From NCBI GenBank assembly GCA_004769085.1, contig DUDS01000007.1, forward strand, positions 3,398-67,397: a stretch of 64,000 bases of DNA, given 5' to 3'. This DNA comes from Candidatus Melainabacteria bacterium SSGW_16. GTDB taxonomy: Bacteria > Cyanobacteriota > Vampirovibrionia > 2-02-FULL-35-15. The translations under genes and the position numbers were made by a program. Every line of letters starts with the position of its first letter. Position 1 is the stretch's first letter. Below the pieces are notes generated by a model. The model was given only the letters and a program-made list of their open reading frames with translations, did not search any database and was not told where the DNA came from. Positions 18,201 through 28,054 of this stretch are shown in pieces.

Positions 18201-19148
18201 ATGAAAAAGTCAATCATTTATAAATTTTTACCTTTTCTTATTTTATTTATATTTATTTCAGGATGCAGTCCTGTAATGGCCTGGACTGTTTCACCTGTCA
18301 GGTTTGAAATTGAAGGAGAGAAAGGCAAGGAATATACTTTTACTTTTGCTGTACTGAATGAAAGTCAGTTACATCAGAAGAGGTTCGAAATAAATGTTGA
18401 TGACTGGATAATTGACAAAAATAATAACTTTCTAAGAAAGGCATTTAATCCAGGTGTAACTAATAAATATTCAGCATCACAATGGATAAAAGTTACACCT
18501 CAGCAATTTGCAGTTGGTCCGGGGGAAACAAAAAACATAAGATTTACTGTTTCAGTACCTGAAAATATTCCGCTAAACGGTGAATATTCAACAGGTCTAT
18601 TTGTAGGCGAGAAAAATATTGAGAAACCAATTAAGGGAGAAAAAATTGTCCATATTAAACAGGATACATATATTGGTGTGGTTGTATATGTAAAATTTGG
18701 TCAAGGAAAACAAGATGTAGTCTTGAAGGATTTAAAGATTGATACAAAGCCCCTTGAAAACGGTTTTAATAAAGTTATTGTAACGCCAGCTTACGAGTCT
18801 CGAGGGAATATTCATTCAAGAGCAGAAATTTTTGTAAAGGCAGAACCAGTGGGTCAGTTTGAAACAGGAAATATAAAAGCAGAACCAACAGAACTAATCC
18901 CTGGTGATAGAAGCTCTCAGATAAAAAAGTTTCCTGGAGGTGAGCTTGTTGTTCTGAGGGAAAGTGAACTTATGTACCCTGTGGAACTGCCGGAACCTTT
19001 TAAATCCGGCAGCGAGTGGAAATTTACTGTAAGCGCTGATTTTGGTAAAAATAGTCCTGTTCTTGTCGGCACAAAAAAATTCAGAATCCCGGTTGCAAAA
19101 ATAGAAAATAAAACACAAGATACCCAATCACAAAAAACTAAAAAATAA
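18201..19148 (+). CDS. PapD-like fimbrial chaperone
   Basis: The 315-residue exported protein has an N-terminal Ig-like domain typical of pilus chaperones: WTVSPVRFEIEG, a strand with FTFAVLNES, then WIKVTPQQFAVGPGETKNIRFTVSVP and a GEYSTGLFVGEK strand. A second beta domain follows. Such chaperones hold pilin subunits in the periplasm. The signal region contains FISGC, a lipobox-like site, so it may be lipid-anchored, which would be unusual for the family. The fold also resembles DUF916-type WxL-binding proteins. It closes the cluster begun at 11233. Confidence 0.7.
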   Translation: MKKSIIYKFLPFLILFIFISGCSPVMAWTVSPVRFEIEGEKGKEYTFTFAVLNESQLHQKRFEINVDDWIIDKNNNFLRKAFNPGVTNKYSASQWIKVTPQQFAVGPGETKNIRFTVSVPENIPLNGEYSTGLFVGEKNIEKPIKGEKIVHIKQDTYIGVVVYVKFGQGKQDVVLKDLKIDTKPLENGFNKVIVTPAYESRGNIHSRAEIFVKAEPVGQFETGNIKAEPTELIPGDRSSQIKKFPGGELVVLRESELMYPVELPEPFKSGSEWKFTVSADFGKNSPVLVGTKKFRIPVAKIENKTQDTQSQKTKK

Positions 19149-19150
19149 CT

Positions 19151-19627
19151 TTATACCCAGAGATTTCCAAGATATTTTAATGTGTTGAAGCCTTCCTTAT
19201 AAGCTTTAAGGATCTGATCAGCAACAGGTGGATAAAGTGTAATTTTATCCAGTTCCATTATTGGTTTAAAAGCAGCATCAGCAAGCATCGGTTCATCTCC
19301 AACCCGGAGTTCACCACCTAGGATGTCTGCTGTTGCATAAATATTAATTATGTGTCTGCTTCTGTCAGGTGCAATAGCTTCAGAAAGGAATACAACTTTC
19401 CCAAATCTTATATCAAGGTTAGTTTCTTCTTTCAGTTCTCTTACAGCACATGTAGCAAAATCTTCACCATATTCAATTCTTCCACCAGGTAAAACCCAGT
19501 AGTACCTTGTTCCTTTTTTGTGCTGGACAAGAAGTATTTCCTGTTTTTCATTAAGAGTAATTACAGAGACTCTGAAATTAGGTCTCTGAACAGCAATTTT
19601 TCTACCTCTAAATCCAGGATTTGACAT
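19151..19627 (-). CDS. Nudix hydrolase
   Basis: The 158-residue protein has a complete Nudix box at about residues 49-71 (G-x5-E-x7-R-E-L-K-E-E-T-N-L, as GGRIEYGEDF followed by AVRELKEETNL). It hydrolyses a nucleoside diphosphate linked to some other group; the substrate cannot be read from the sequence. It is convergent with the chaperone gene, 2 bp apart, with no clear terminator between. Confidence 0.9.
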   Translation of the reverse strand: MSNPGFRGRKIAVQRPNFRVSVITLNEKQEILLVQHKKGTRYYWVLPGGRIEYGEDFATCAVRELKEETNLDIRFGKVVFLSEAIAPDRSRHIINIYATADILGGELRVGDEPMLADAAFKPIMELDKITLYPPVADQILKAYKEGFNTLKYLGNLWV

Positions 19628-19803
19628 TAATTAAAATTGCCCTATTAAATTTGTGCAACCATTTCTGCACCAACAAACTGTATATATCATACACGATTAG
19701 ACAATAATTTAAACTGATAAGTTAATATTTTACTGAGATTAGTGAGATTAGCGAGGTTAGAAAAAGAAATTAATACAATCTTTAGAAATACCGGAGTTAA
19801 AAC

Positions 19804-21132
19804 TTGGGCGTAACTTATTTAAATCTTTTAGAAAAATTCAGACCCCATAAAGTATATAAAGCTTCCCCAGTAGTTGGTATATTTAGCTTTTTAGTACTAT
19901 GTGCATTCTGGTTTGCAATAATTTATGGTGCAACTGTTACAGCTGCAGTATTATTTGCAAAGTTTATACCTGAGTTTCTTCTAAGCCTTAATTTGCATGC
20001 CTTAGCACAAACTACTTATTATCTTGCACCACTTATAGCTGTAATGGTACTTATACCAGCAAACGCTACATTTCTTGTTTTAAATGAAAGAAAAATCCTG
20101 GCTCTGCTTACAGTCAGAATGGGACCAAATCGTGTAGGACCAAACGGATTTCTGCAGACAATTGCAGATGCAATAAAACTTTTGTTTAAGGAAGATATTA
20201 CCCCACAAGGCGCTGACAAGCTTATATTTTCACTTGCACCTGTAATTTTCTTTGCACCCACAACAATTGCATTTATTCCTTTACTTGCATGTGCAACAAA
20301 TAATTTTGGACCGTTTGCTTCCTGTGATCTTGCAATTGGGATTTTATTTATAATGGCAATTTCTTCTATTCCCGTAATAGGACTTGTTCTTGGCGGATGG
20401 GCCAGTAATAACAAATACTCACTCATGGGCGGGCTAAGAAGTGCAGCACAATCAATAAGCTATGAAATACCAATGGTACTTACAGTAATAAGTTTGATTG
20501 TTTTGACAGGGTCTATTAATCTAAATGAAATAGCTGATAAACAAGCAGGTAGTATAACCAACTGGAATATTTTTGCTTTTGGAAATCTTCCATTACTTCT
20601 TAAACTCTTCCCTCTGGGAAAAGATTCAGTAATAGGGGTATATGCACTTGCAGTTCTTGGACTTTCAATGATCCTGTTCTTTATATACCTTATATCAGCG
20701 TTTGCAGAACTAAACAGGATTCCTTTTGATTTACCTGAAGCAGAAAGTGAATTAGTATCAGGTTACAATACAGAGTTTACAGGTATGAAGTTTGCTCTTT
20801 TCTTCCTGGCTGAATATACAGCACTTTTTATTATTTGTTGTCTTGCCTCCGTTCTTTTTTTAGGCGGGGGGCATTTACCTGTATCTTCTGAAATAGAGAA
20901 AAATATCTTAGAATTACTTGCTACAAACAGTTTTGGTGATCTTAGCTGGCTCATTCCTTCTTCTGTTTTAATGATAAAAGCATATGCACTTATATTTATA
21001 TCTGTCTGGGTAAGGGCTACTCTTCCCAGACTCAGATATGATCAGCTTATGTCGTTTAGCTGGAAGTTTTTAATCCCTCTTTCACTAATAAATATATTTG
21101 TATCAGCTATACTTGTGAGTATAAAACCATGA
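19804..21132 (+). CDS. ndhA: NADH dehydrogenase subunit H / NdhA
   Basis: This membrane subunit links the peripheral arm of complex I to the proton-pumping arm near the quinone site. At 442 residues it is longer than typical (about 330-370), with loops such as the one near residues 240-275. Conserved blocks are present: ERKILALLTVRMGPNRVGPNGFLQTIADAIKLLFKED, GLRSAAQSISYEIPM, FAELNRIPFDLPEAESELVSGYNTE. The start is TTG at 19804, supported by GGAG 7 bp upstream. It overlaps ndhI by 4 bp. Confidence 0.95.
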   Translation: MGVTYLNLLEKFRPHKVYKASPVVGIFSFLVLCAFWFAIIYGATVTAAVLFAKFIPEFLLSLNLHALAQTTYYLAPLIAVMVLIPANATFLVLNERKILALLTVRMGPNRVGPNGFLQTIADAIKLLFKEDITPQGADKLIFSLAPVIFFAPTTIAFIPLLACATNNFGPFASCDLAIGILFIMAISSIPVIGLVLGGWASNNKYSLMGGLRSAAQSISYEIPMVLTVISLIVLTGSINLNEIADKQAGSITNWNIFAFGNLPLLLKLFPLGKDSVIGVYALAVLGLSMILFFIYLISAFAELNRIPFDLPEAESELVSGYNTEFTGMKFALFFLAEYTALFIICCLASVLFLGGGHLPVSSEIEKNILELLATNSFGDLSWLIPSSVLMIKAYALIFISVWVRATLPRLRYDQLMSFSWKFLIPLSLINIFVSAILVSIKP

Positions 21133-21680
21133 CAAATCTTTTATTTAAAACAATTGATGGCGCTTATAATATTGCTCGCGGGCTTTTTACAGTGCTGAAA
21201 CATATAACCAGAAGTCCTATAACATCAAGCTATCCTGATGTTGTGCCAGAGCTTTACCCAAACACGCGTCACAGGCTAGCACTTACTGTAAATCCCGATA
21301 CTGGTGAGCATCTTTGTATTGCATGTAAACAGTGTGAAAGGATCTGCCCTGATACATGTATAACTGTCATTGGAGATCCTGAAAAAAAAGGCACCATTAA
21401 AGATTTTTATCTGGATCATGGACTATGTATGTTTTGTGGATTGTGCACAGAGGTATGCCCGACAAATTGCATTATTAACACTGTTGATTTTGAAATGAGT
21501 GAATATTCCAGAGAAGACCTTATTTACGATATTGACAGGCTTACCCTTACTCAGGAACAGTCAAGGTTTTACTTTGATTTCAAGGAAATGCCAAAACCAA
21601 AACTAAAACCAGCTAAGGTACCTGCTGCAACACCAAAACCACAAACAGCTCAGGCTGGAGTGGTAGAAAAAAAGGAATAA
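21129..21680 (+). CDS. ndhI: NADH dehydrogenase subunit I / NdhI
   Basis: This ferredoxin-like subunit passes electrons to the terminal cluster of complex I. Two 4Fe-4S motifs are present: CIACKQCERICP and CMFCGLCTEVCP. The protein is 183 residues, with a Pro/Lys/Ala-rich C-terminal tail of about 30 residues beyond the core. It starts by ATGA overlap with ndhA and ends 4 bp before ndhG. Confidence 0.97.
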   Translation: MTNLLFKTIDGAYNIARGLFTVLKHITRSPITSSYPDVVPELYPNTRHRLALTVNPDTGEHLCIACKQCERICPDTCITVIGDPEKKGTIKDFYLDHGLCMFCGLCTEVCPTNCIINTVDFEMSEYSREDLIYDIDRLTLTQEQSRFYFDFKEMPKPKLKPAKVPAATPKPQTAQAGVVEKKE

Positions 21681-21684
21681 TTTA

Positions 21685-22206
21685 ATGGATAGTCTTCAGT
21701 CTATGATTAGTGATCCTGCTTTCTTTATAATAAGTGCAATTGCAATTGCAGGAGCTTTAGGTGTAATACTCGAGAGAAATATTATAAGAGCTGGTTTTTC
21801 GCTCATTATCTGCTTCAGTGGAGTAGCAGGAATATATTTTGCGCTAAGAGCACCGTTTGTAGGTGCATCACAAATATTGATTTATGCAGTAGGCATAACT
21901 CTTATAATTATTTTTGCTCTAATGCTTACAAATATAAAACAAGGCATGCCTAAACTCCCTGGCGAAGGAGGGAAAAACATCTTAAGCGCGGTAATTGCAA
22001 CAGGCATATTTATTACATTCTCCTATGTTCTTACAAGGAATGAATGGTTTGAAATCGAAGGATTTACATGTCCAAAAAACACTGAGGTAATCGGACTTAA
22101 GCTTCTTGGCACATATGCTCTACCATTTGAGTTAATTTCAGTTCTGTTGCTTGCAGCATTAATTGGCGCAGTAGTTATTGCAAAGAAAGATAAAAAAAAT
22201 GTTTAA
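21685..22206 (+). CDS. ndhG: NADH dehydrogenase subunit J / NdhG
   Basis: The 173-residue membrane protein has about five hydrophobic helices. The conserved [22 protein letters not shown] segment of NuoJ/NdhG lies at about residues 60-82, with [12 protein letters not shown] near the end. It is the third gene of an ndhA-I-G-E operon and overlaps ndhE by 8 bp. Confidence 0.93.
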   Translation: MDSLQSMISDPAFFIISAIAIAGALGVILERNIIRAGFSLIICFSGVAGIYFALRAPFVGASQILIYAVGITLIIIFALMLTNIKQGMPKLPGEGGKNILSAVIATGIFITFSYVLTRNEWFEIEGFTCPKNTEVIGLKLLGTYALPFELISVLLLAALIGAVVIAKKDKKNV

Positions 22207-22591
22207 AAACAACGGTATGCTTTTAAAATCATTCTTTGCTGGTTTTCTTATTGCATGCTTTCTTTTTATGGCTGCAAGATTAAATTCAAGCCTTGAAAGG
22301 TACTTAATTCTTTCTGCAGCACTGTTCAGTATTGGAATTTACGGACTTACTGCTTCAAGAAACATAATAAGAGTTTTAATGTCAATTGAGATTCTGTTAA
22401 ACGCGGTAAACATAAATCTGGTTGCATTTTCAAATTTCATTGATCCTCTTGAAATAAAAGGACAGGTTTTTGCTCTTTTTATAATGGCAATTGCAGCTGC
22501 TGAAGCTGCAATTGCACTGGCTATTATTCTTGCAATTTATAGAAACACATCTTCTATTGACATGGAAGATTTTGCAACCTTAAAGTGGTAG
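22199..22591 (+). CDS. ndhE: NADH dehydrogenase subunit K / NdhE
   Basis: This small complex I antiporter-like subunit matches cyanobacterial NdhE very well: [62 protein letters not shown] and a [10 protein letters not shown] end. The usual protein is about 101 residues and starts just before YLILSA. Here about 30 residues with an extra hydrophobic stretch ([15 protein letters not shown]) precede it. An ATG at 22199 overlaps ndhG, and another at 22217 is possible. The extra helix could be a signal-anchor or a start error. Confidence 0.93.
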   Translation: MFKNNGMLLKSFFAGFLIACFLFMAARLNSSLERYLILSAALFSIGIYGLTASRNIIRVLMSIEILLNAVNINLVAFSNFIDPLEIKGQVFALFIMAIAAAEAAIALAIILAIYRNTSSIDMEDFATLKW

Positions 22592-22592
22592 T

Positions 22593-23831
22593 TCAAATTT
22601 TTGCCACGGCAGGCAGTGCTGGCCCACAACCAGTCTGTGGAACAATAGGAGTAGATGCCTGTGATGCTGAAGATTGTACAATCTGCGCTGGAAGCCTTTT
22701 CCCTTTTAATTTTATTTCAAATGAATCATGAATTTCCTGCTCACTTATATTAAATATTGAAGAAACTAACTTAATCATCCACTTTCTGGGACCTTCAAAA
22801 ATTCTATCTCCTAAATCTAGCAATCCGGTAAATCCTGACGAGTTGCTCATGCGGTAATTTTTGATTTTTTGTCCATTCTGATCAAGCCAATACCAGCTGT
22901 CTGTTATATGACCTTTACTATCAAGCTGGTGTCCAATTTGATATTTTGTAGCTCTTCTCTTATGACAATTCATAACCCTATTTAAAAACATAGCTGGGAA
23001 TTCACCCAAAGCTGCAGCAGTAATCTTCGGCATTTTATTTCCCAACAGATATGTTGAAACCGAAGCACTAATTCCAGCAAGCAAATGTCCAGGGAAAAAT
23101 CTTTCATTCACTACATTTGCAATTGCTTTAGCTAAAACATTTTTGTCAAATTGCTTTCCCGGATCCTTTGAAAATTCCTCATTAAAATTTATGCAGTATC
23201 TTGTAATCTGTGACACAGCATATGTAGCCTGTTCTACCAGAGTATAACCAAGTCCTTTATAAAGACTTATAAGCTTTCCTTCATCAGGATCTATATCCAC
23301 ACCAGGTAATTCTTCTTCTGTATTTTTAAGCAGATAACTTGTCAGCCCGAAAATACCTGCCTGAGAAATTCCATATCTGATAAAGCTGCTATTTTCATCA
23401 TTAAGCCCGCACATCTTCTGATAAAAGTTTGTAGGTTCTTCAATAAAATTGTCATAGAATTTTCCCAAAAGATTTTTTTCTTTTTTCTTTCCATTTCCGT
23501 TTTGTGCTTGTGCATTCAGGGACCTATAATCAGTTGATAACCAGTGCCAAAGTGAGCCTAATAACTTACCAGGGATAATTACAATTTGGTGGGGAACTTT
23601 TGGAGTAACCACATCTGAAAGTTTGGTCAGAATTGAACAGAATAAAGTTTCCCAGAATGGTTCAAGTCCTTCATCATGTGCTACTTTGCTTGCGACAGTA
23701 CCTGCGGATTCATCTTTTTTTTCTATGATGCCACCTATAACTTTAGAATTAACTGTAGCCGTATAATCAACTAGCGCAGTAACTCCTGAACGGAATACTG
23801 AAACTGCAGCTTCTCTAATAGCAAATGACAT
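22593..23831 (-). CDS. hypothetical protein, 412 residues
   Basis: This protein is not recognised. It has no signal peptide but several moderately hydrophobic stretches (around residues 85-100, 160-175, 255-275 and 285-300), and a Pro/Ala/Ser-rich C-terminus. It may be membrane-associated. General character resembles the 662-residue protein at 59372: helical, with a Gly/Asn linker after the first third. I could not align them convincingly. It is convergent with ndhE, 1 bp apart. Confidence 0.6.
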   Translation of the reverse strand: MSFAIREAAVSVFRSGVTALVDYTATVNSKVIGGIIEKKDESAGTVASKVAHDEGLEPFWETLFCSILTKLSDVVTPKVPHQIVIIPGKLLGSLWHWLSTDYRSLNAQAQNGNGKKKEKNLLGKFYDNFIEEPTNFYQKMCGLNDENSSFIRYGISQAGIFGLTSYLLKNTEEELPGVDIDPDEGKLISLYKGLGYTLVEQATYAVSQITRYCINFNEEFSKDPGKQFDKNVLAKAIANVVNERFFPGHLLAGISASVSTYLLGNKMPKITAAALGEFPAMFLNRVMNCHKRRATKYQIGHQLDSKGHITDSWYWLDQNGQKIKNYRMSNSSGFTGLLDLGDRIFEGPRKWMIKLVSSIFNISEQEIHDSFEIKLKGKRLPAQIVQSSASQASTPIVPQTGCGPALPAVAKI

Positions 23832-24054
23832 TAAGTTTTAACCTTAAATATTATTCTTAAATCAACAGCCTACACAATTCATTTTTAAAACTTTCAAGTT
23901 AAGCACTCATTAAAATTAAACCTTAACCTTTATGTATTTAGATTTTATTTATAAAGGTGGTTTTACTTAACCAATTTCAGAAAAAAAATATGGCTTTAAG
24001 TTAAGGAATTTGACTTTATAAAAAAATAATAAAGCTTGACTTTTCAAAAATATT

Positions 24055-24384
24055 CTAAGCTACACCTGGAAACATTGATTGTAATTTCATTGCAAGGCTC
24101 ATATCACCAGAGACTCTGAGCTTCCCCATCATAAAGGCCATCTGACTATTTAATTTTCCTTTGTGAATTGCCATCCAGTCCTGATCAGAAATTGAAATTG
24201 TAACTGTAGGACTTCCATTCGCACCTTTTTTTAATTCACATTTTCCACTTTTAATTTCTAATATCCACTTGCCCCCAGAAGGTCCTGAAACATCAAACAA
24301 ATAACTAGCATTCAAGTTGCCTGCTATTTCAGATCTAAAAGATTTATGCATTTCCATTAATGACTCTTCACATGTTTCAGCCAT
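24055..24384 (-). CDS. SCP2 sterol-binding-domain protein
   Basis: The 109-residue protein is a stand-alone SCP2 domain: YLFDVSGPSGGKWILEIKSGKCELKKG, then PTVTISISDQDWMAIHKGKL and the ending GKLRVSGDMSLAMKLQSMF. The fold binds lipids or fatty acyl-CoA. With acyl-CoA dehydrogenase and ETF elsewhere in the window it may carry acyl substrates. It is a monocistronic gene with 250 bp of non-coding sequence before it. Confidence 0.88.
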   Translation of the reverse strand: MAETCEESLMEMHKSFRSEIAGNLNASYLFDVSGPSGGKWILEIKSGKCELKKGANGSPTVTISISDQDWMAIHKGKLNSQMAFMMGKLRVSGDMSLAMKLQSMFPGVA

Positions 24385-24635
24385 ATCTTTAACCTCACTT
24401 TTCTAGATGTTATTTCCAGGTTATCATGATAAAAATAAGAAACCTGCTTAGATAATTATCTTACTAATTAACATTTACAAGCTACTGTTATCATTAAAAT
24501 TGCAAAATAATGAAACTCATTGTTAAAGCCTCCGTCAAGTAGTTAATAATCTATGAAAAATCCTTTCTATTTAAAGCTGCTATGATTTAATAGATAGGTG
24601 TATTTAGTAAAAGGAAAATATCAATACATAAAAAT

Positions 24636-25226
24636 ATGAAAGAACAAAATATATCTGTTAAGTATAAAAAGTATGTTGTGATTTCTTCATTTCTAATTTG
24701 CCTTTTATTTCTCTCAACCAAAAACGGCAACATAAATCATGCTCAAATAATTAATCCACCAAATAAAATTTTCTGTTCGGTAGCAAATAAAGAATACACA
24801 TACAATTTTAAAATTTCTGACAAGCTTATCGGCACCGGTGAAGTTAATTTATCAGTTGAAAACAATGAAATAAAAGGCACAGCTGTTGGATTTGCTATGA
24901 CAGACCAGTGTGAGAAGATAGATTTTCTTACAGATATTATGGGTTTAGTAGATACAGCAAATGGAGACATAAAAGTTTCTGTAAATGGGAAAGGCCAACC
25001 CCAAGGCATACTGCTACCTGGAAAAGTTTCATTTGAGGGGCCTCTTAAAGGATCCCTGCACGAAAAAACAATCAGACTAAAAGGTAATGTAAATATTAAA
25101 GGTGGCCTTGCAAGAATTGCAGGTTTTAAAAATAAAGAAGATCTAACAATTGAAATAACTGATACATCGCTTGCCAGATCTTTAAATCAGGTTCAAAACA
25201 AGAAGAATCTGGCTTTATACAACTAG
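24636..25226 (+). CDS. hypothetical exported protein
   Basis: The 196-residue protein has a basic N-terminus and a hydrophobic signal-anchor (about residues 13-28). The rest is soluble and beta-rich, with alternating charged strands (GTGEVNLSVENNEIKGTAVGF, GKVSFEGPLKGSL, TIRLKGNVNIKG) that look like a lipid-binding or barrel-like beta fold. Two Cys are present (residues about 47 and 92). No family is recognised. It stands alone between SCP2 and clpC. Confidence 0.6.
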   Translation: MKEQNISVKYKKYVVISSFLICLLFLSTKNGNINHAQIINPPNKIFCSVANKEYTYNFKISDKLIGTGEVNLSVENNEIKGTAVGFAMTDQCEKIDFLTDIMGLVDTANGDIKVSVNGKGQPQGILLPGKVSFEGPLKGSLHEKTIRLKGNVNIKGGLARIAGFKNKEDLTIEITDTSLARSLNQVQNKKNLALYN

Positions 25227-25426
25227 AAATAATACTTAACAGAATAATAAACTAAATTTAAGGTTTTCCCTTAGTTAAACATAAGTGTATAAAATATCTG
25301 TTTAAAAAATAATATCATTGAGTCTTTACGAACGATTAAAAGGTATATTGTCGTGGTCTATAAAACCTAATATATGCATCAACGGCTTTGATTGTTAGTA
25401 TTAAATTAAAGAGGTGGCTGAACTAA

Positions 25427-28054
25427 ATGTTTGAGAGATTCACAGAAAAAGCAATTAAAGTAATAATGCTGGCCCAGGAAGAAGCAAGAAGACTGGGACA
25501 TAATTTTGTCGGCACTGAACAAATACTTCTTGGATTAATTGGTGAAGGCACAGGTATTGCAGCTAAAACCCTTAAATCAATGGGTGTTAATCTGAAAGAT
25601 GCAAGAATTGAAGTAGAAAAAATTATTGGCAGAGGCAGTGGATTTGTAGCAGTTGAAATTCCATTTACACCTAGAGCTAAAAGGGTTCTTGAGCTTTCAT
25701 GGGAAGAAGCAAGACAGCTTGGACATAATTACATAGGAACAGAACATCTGCTATTAGGGTTAATCCGTGAAGGAGAAGGTGTAGCAGCAAGGGTCCTTGA
25801 AAATCTTGGTGTCGATCTTACCAAAGTAAGGCAACACATTATAAGACTTCTTGGAGAGTCAGGCACAGCAGGCGTACAGGCAGGAGGAGTAGGTACAGGA
25901 AGATCAAAAACTCCTACACTTGATGAATTTGGAATTAATCTTACTCAGGCAGCTTCAGAAGGAAGGCTTGATCCTGTAGTAGGTCGTGAAAAGGAAATTG
26001 AAAGAGTAATCCAGATACTTGGCAGAAGAACAAAAAATAACCCGGTATTAATTGGTGAGCCGGGAGTTGGGAAAACAGCTATTGCTGAAGGACTTGCACA
26101 AAGAATCTCAAGCAATGATGTTCCGGATATCCTTCAGGAAAAAAGAATTATTCAATTGGATATAGGGCTGCTGGTTGCAGGCACAAAATATCGTGGTGAA
26201 TTTGAAGAACGTCTTAAGAAAATTATGGATGAAATAAGAGGTGCTGGAAATGTAATTATTGTAATTGACGAGCTTCATACTTTAATTGGCGCAGGTGCAG
26301 CAGAAGGTGCTATTGATGCAGCAAATATTTTAAAACCTGCTCTGTCAAGAGGAGAACTCCAGTGTATTGGTGCAACAACGCTTGATGAATACAGAAAACA
26401 CATTGAAAGAGATGCAGCACTTGAAAGAAGATTTCAGCCTGTAATGGTAGAGGCCCCGTCTGTAGATGAATCCATAGAAATACTGCGCGGTTTAAGACCA
26501 AAATATGAAGAACATCATAAGTTAATCATCTCTGATGCAGCACTGATTGCAGCTGCAGTCCTTTCAGACAGGTACATAAGTGACAGATATCTGCCGGATA
26601 AAGCTATTGATCTTGTAGATGAAGCAAGTTCACGAGTAAGGCTTCGCGCCAGTTCTATGTCGCCCGAAGGGAAAGAGCTTGAAAAAGAACTGAGGATGAT
26701 AAGCAGGGAAAAAGAACAAGCCATAAGATCCCAGGAATTTGAAAAAGCAAGCCAGCTTAGGGATAAAGAAGCTGAAATGAAAGAACACATTAAGGAAATT
26801 CAAAATAAATGGAAAGAAGCTCAGAATAAAAATAAACCTGTTGTAACCGATGAAGAGATTGCACATATTGTAAGTTCATGGACAGGGATTCCGGTCGGAG
26901 ATCTTACACAAGGTGAAACAGAAAGGCTGCAAAAACTTGAGGGTATTCTGCATGAACGGGTGATTGGTCAGGATGTAGCTGTTACAGCAGTATCCAGAGC
27001 TATAAGACGCGCTCGTGTAGGTCTGAAAAATCCAATGCGACCAATTGGCACATTTATGTTTTCAGGACCAACTGGTGTCGGTAAAACAGAGCTTGCAAAA
27101 GCACTTGCACAGTTCTTCTATGGCACTGAAGAAAATATTGTCCGTGTTGACATGTCAGAATATATGGAAAAACACACTGTAAGCAAATTAATTGGCTCAC
27201 CTCCGGGTTATGTTGGTTATGGAGAAGGCGGTCAGCTTACAGAAGCAATAAGAAAAAGACCTTATAGCATAGTTTTATTTGATGAAATTGAAAAAGCACA
27301 CATAGATGTTTTTAATATTCTCCTTCAGATTCTTGATGATGGCAGACTTACTGATTCCAAAGGAAGAGTCGTTGATTTCAAAAATACAATCGTAATTATG
27401 ACAAGCAATGTCGGTGCAAGAAATATTGAGTCACTTCAACCAGTTGGATTTGCCACCGAATACACAAAAGACCCTGAATCTATTTACAAACGAATGAAAT
27501 CCACCGTTACCGATGAAATGAAAAAAGCTTTCAGACCTGAGTTTCTAAACAGGCTTGATGACATTATTGTATTTAAACACCTGACAAAAGATGAACTTTA
27601 TAAGATTCTTGATCTTATGCTTAAGGATCTCAGCAAGCGGGTAACAGAAAAGAATATGGGACTTGAGTTATCACCTGAAGTTAAAGATAGACTTGTTGGT
27701 GAAGGTTACAGCCAGGCATATGGTGCTCGTCCTATGAGAAGAACACTTCAAAAACTCATTGAGGACGCACTTGCAGAAGAAATACTTTCAGGGAAATTTA
27801 AAGAGGGCGATAAATTACAAGCAACGCTTAAGGACAAAAATGAACTACCACCAGATGCTGCTGCTGCAAAATTCGATACTTCTGCCTCAATAGACATTGC
27901 CTCAGGCAAAAAAGAGAAGAAAGACGATAACATGGTTATTGTCTTTGAAAAGATTGGCACAGTAGAAATTAAAAACAAATATGAGAAAAAAGACGAACCA
28001 AAGCCTGACAACTCAAAGGAAGAACCTAAAGAGCCTGCCAAAGCTGGATCATAA
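25427..28054 (+). CDS. clpC: ATP-dependent Clp protease ATPase ClpC
   Basis: ClpC is an AAA+ unfoldase that feeds proteins to ClpP and works with adaptors. The 875-residue protein has two Clp_N repeats (residues 1-150), first Walker A GEPGVGKT near 210, a middle UVR-like region (about 425-460), second Walker A GPTGVGKT near 547, and the C-terminal D2 small domain. A charged tail of about 50 residues, rich in Lys, Asp and Pro, extends beyond the family end. The ClpP-binding loop region GFA is seen in PVGFATEYT. It is convergent with folP with a 6-bp overlap. Confidence 0.97.
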   Translation: MFERFTEKAIKVIMLAQEEARRLGHNFVGTEQILLGLIGEGTGIAAKTLKSMGVNLKDARIEVEKIIGRGSGFVAVEIPFTPRAKRVLELSWEEARQLGHNYIGTEHLLLGLIREGEGVAARVLENLGVDLTKVRQHIIRLLGESGTAGVQAGGVGTGRSKTPTLDEFGINLTQAASEGRLDPVVGREKEIERVIQILGRRTKNNPVLIGEPGVGKTAIAEGLAQRISSNDVPDILQEKRIIQLDIGLLVAGTKYRGEFEERLKKIMDEIRGAGNVIIVIDELHTLIGAGAAEGAIDAANILKPALSRGELQCIGATTLDEYRKHIERDAALERRFQPVMVEAPSVDESIEILRGLRPKYEEHHKLIISDAALIAAAVLSDRYISDRYLPDKAIDLVDEASSRVRLRASSMSPEGKELEKELRMISREKEQAIRSQEFEKASQLRDKEAEMKEHIKEIQNKWKEAQNKNKPVVTDEEIAHIVSSWTGIPVGDLTQGETERLQKLEGILHERVIGQDVAVTAVSRAIRRARVGLKNPMRPIGTFMFSGPTGVGKTELAKALAQFFYGTEENIVRVDMSEYMEKHTVSKLIGSPPGYVGYGEGGQLTEAIRKRPYSIVLFDEIEKAHIDVFNILLQILDDGRLTDSKGRVVDFKNTIVIMTSNVGARNIESLQPVGFATEYTKDPESIYKRMKSTVTDEMKKAFRPEFLNRLDDIIVFKHLTKDELYKILDLMLKDLSKRVTEKNMGLELSPEVKDRLVGEGYSQAYGARPMRRTLQKLIEDALAEEILSGKFKEGDKLQATLKDKNELPPDAAAAKFDTSASIDIASGKKEKKDDNMVIVFEKIGTVEIKNKYEKKDEPKPDNSKEEPKEPAKAGS

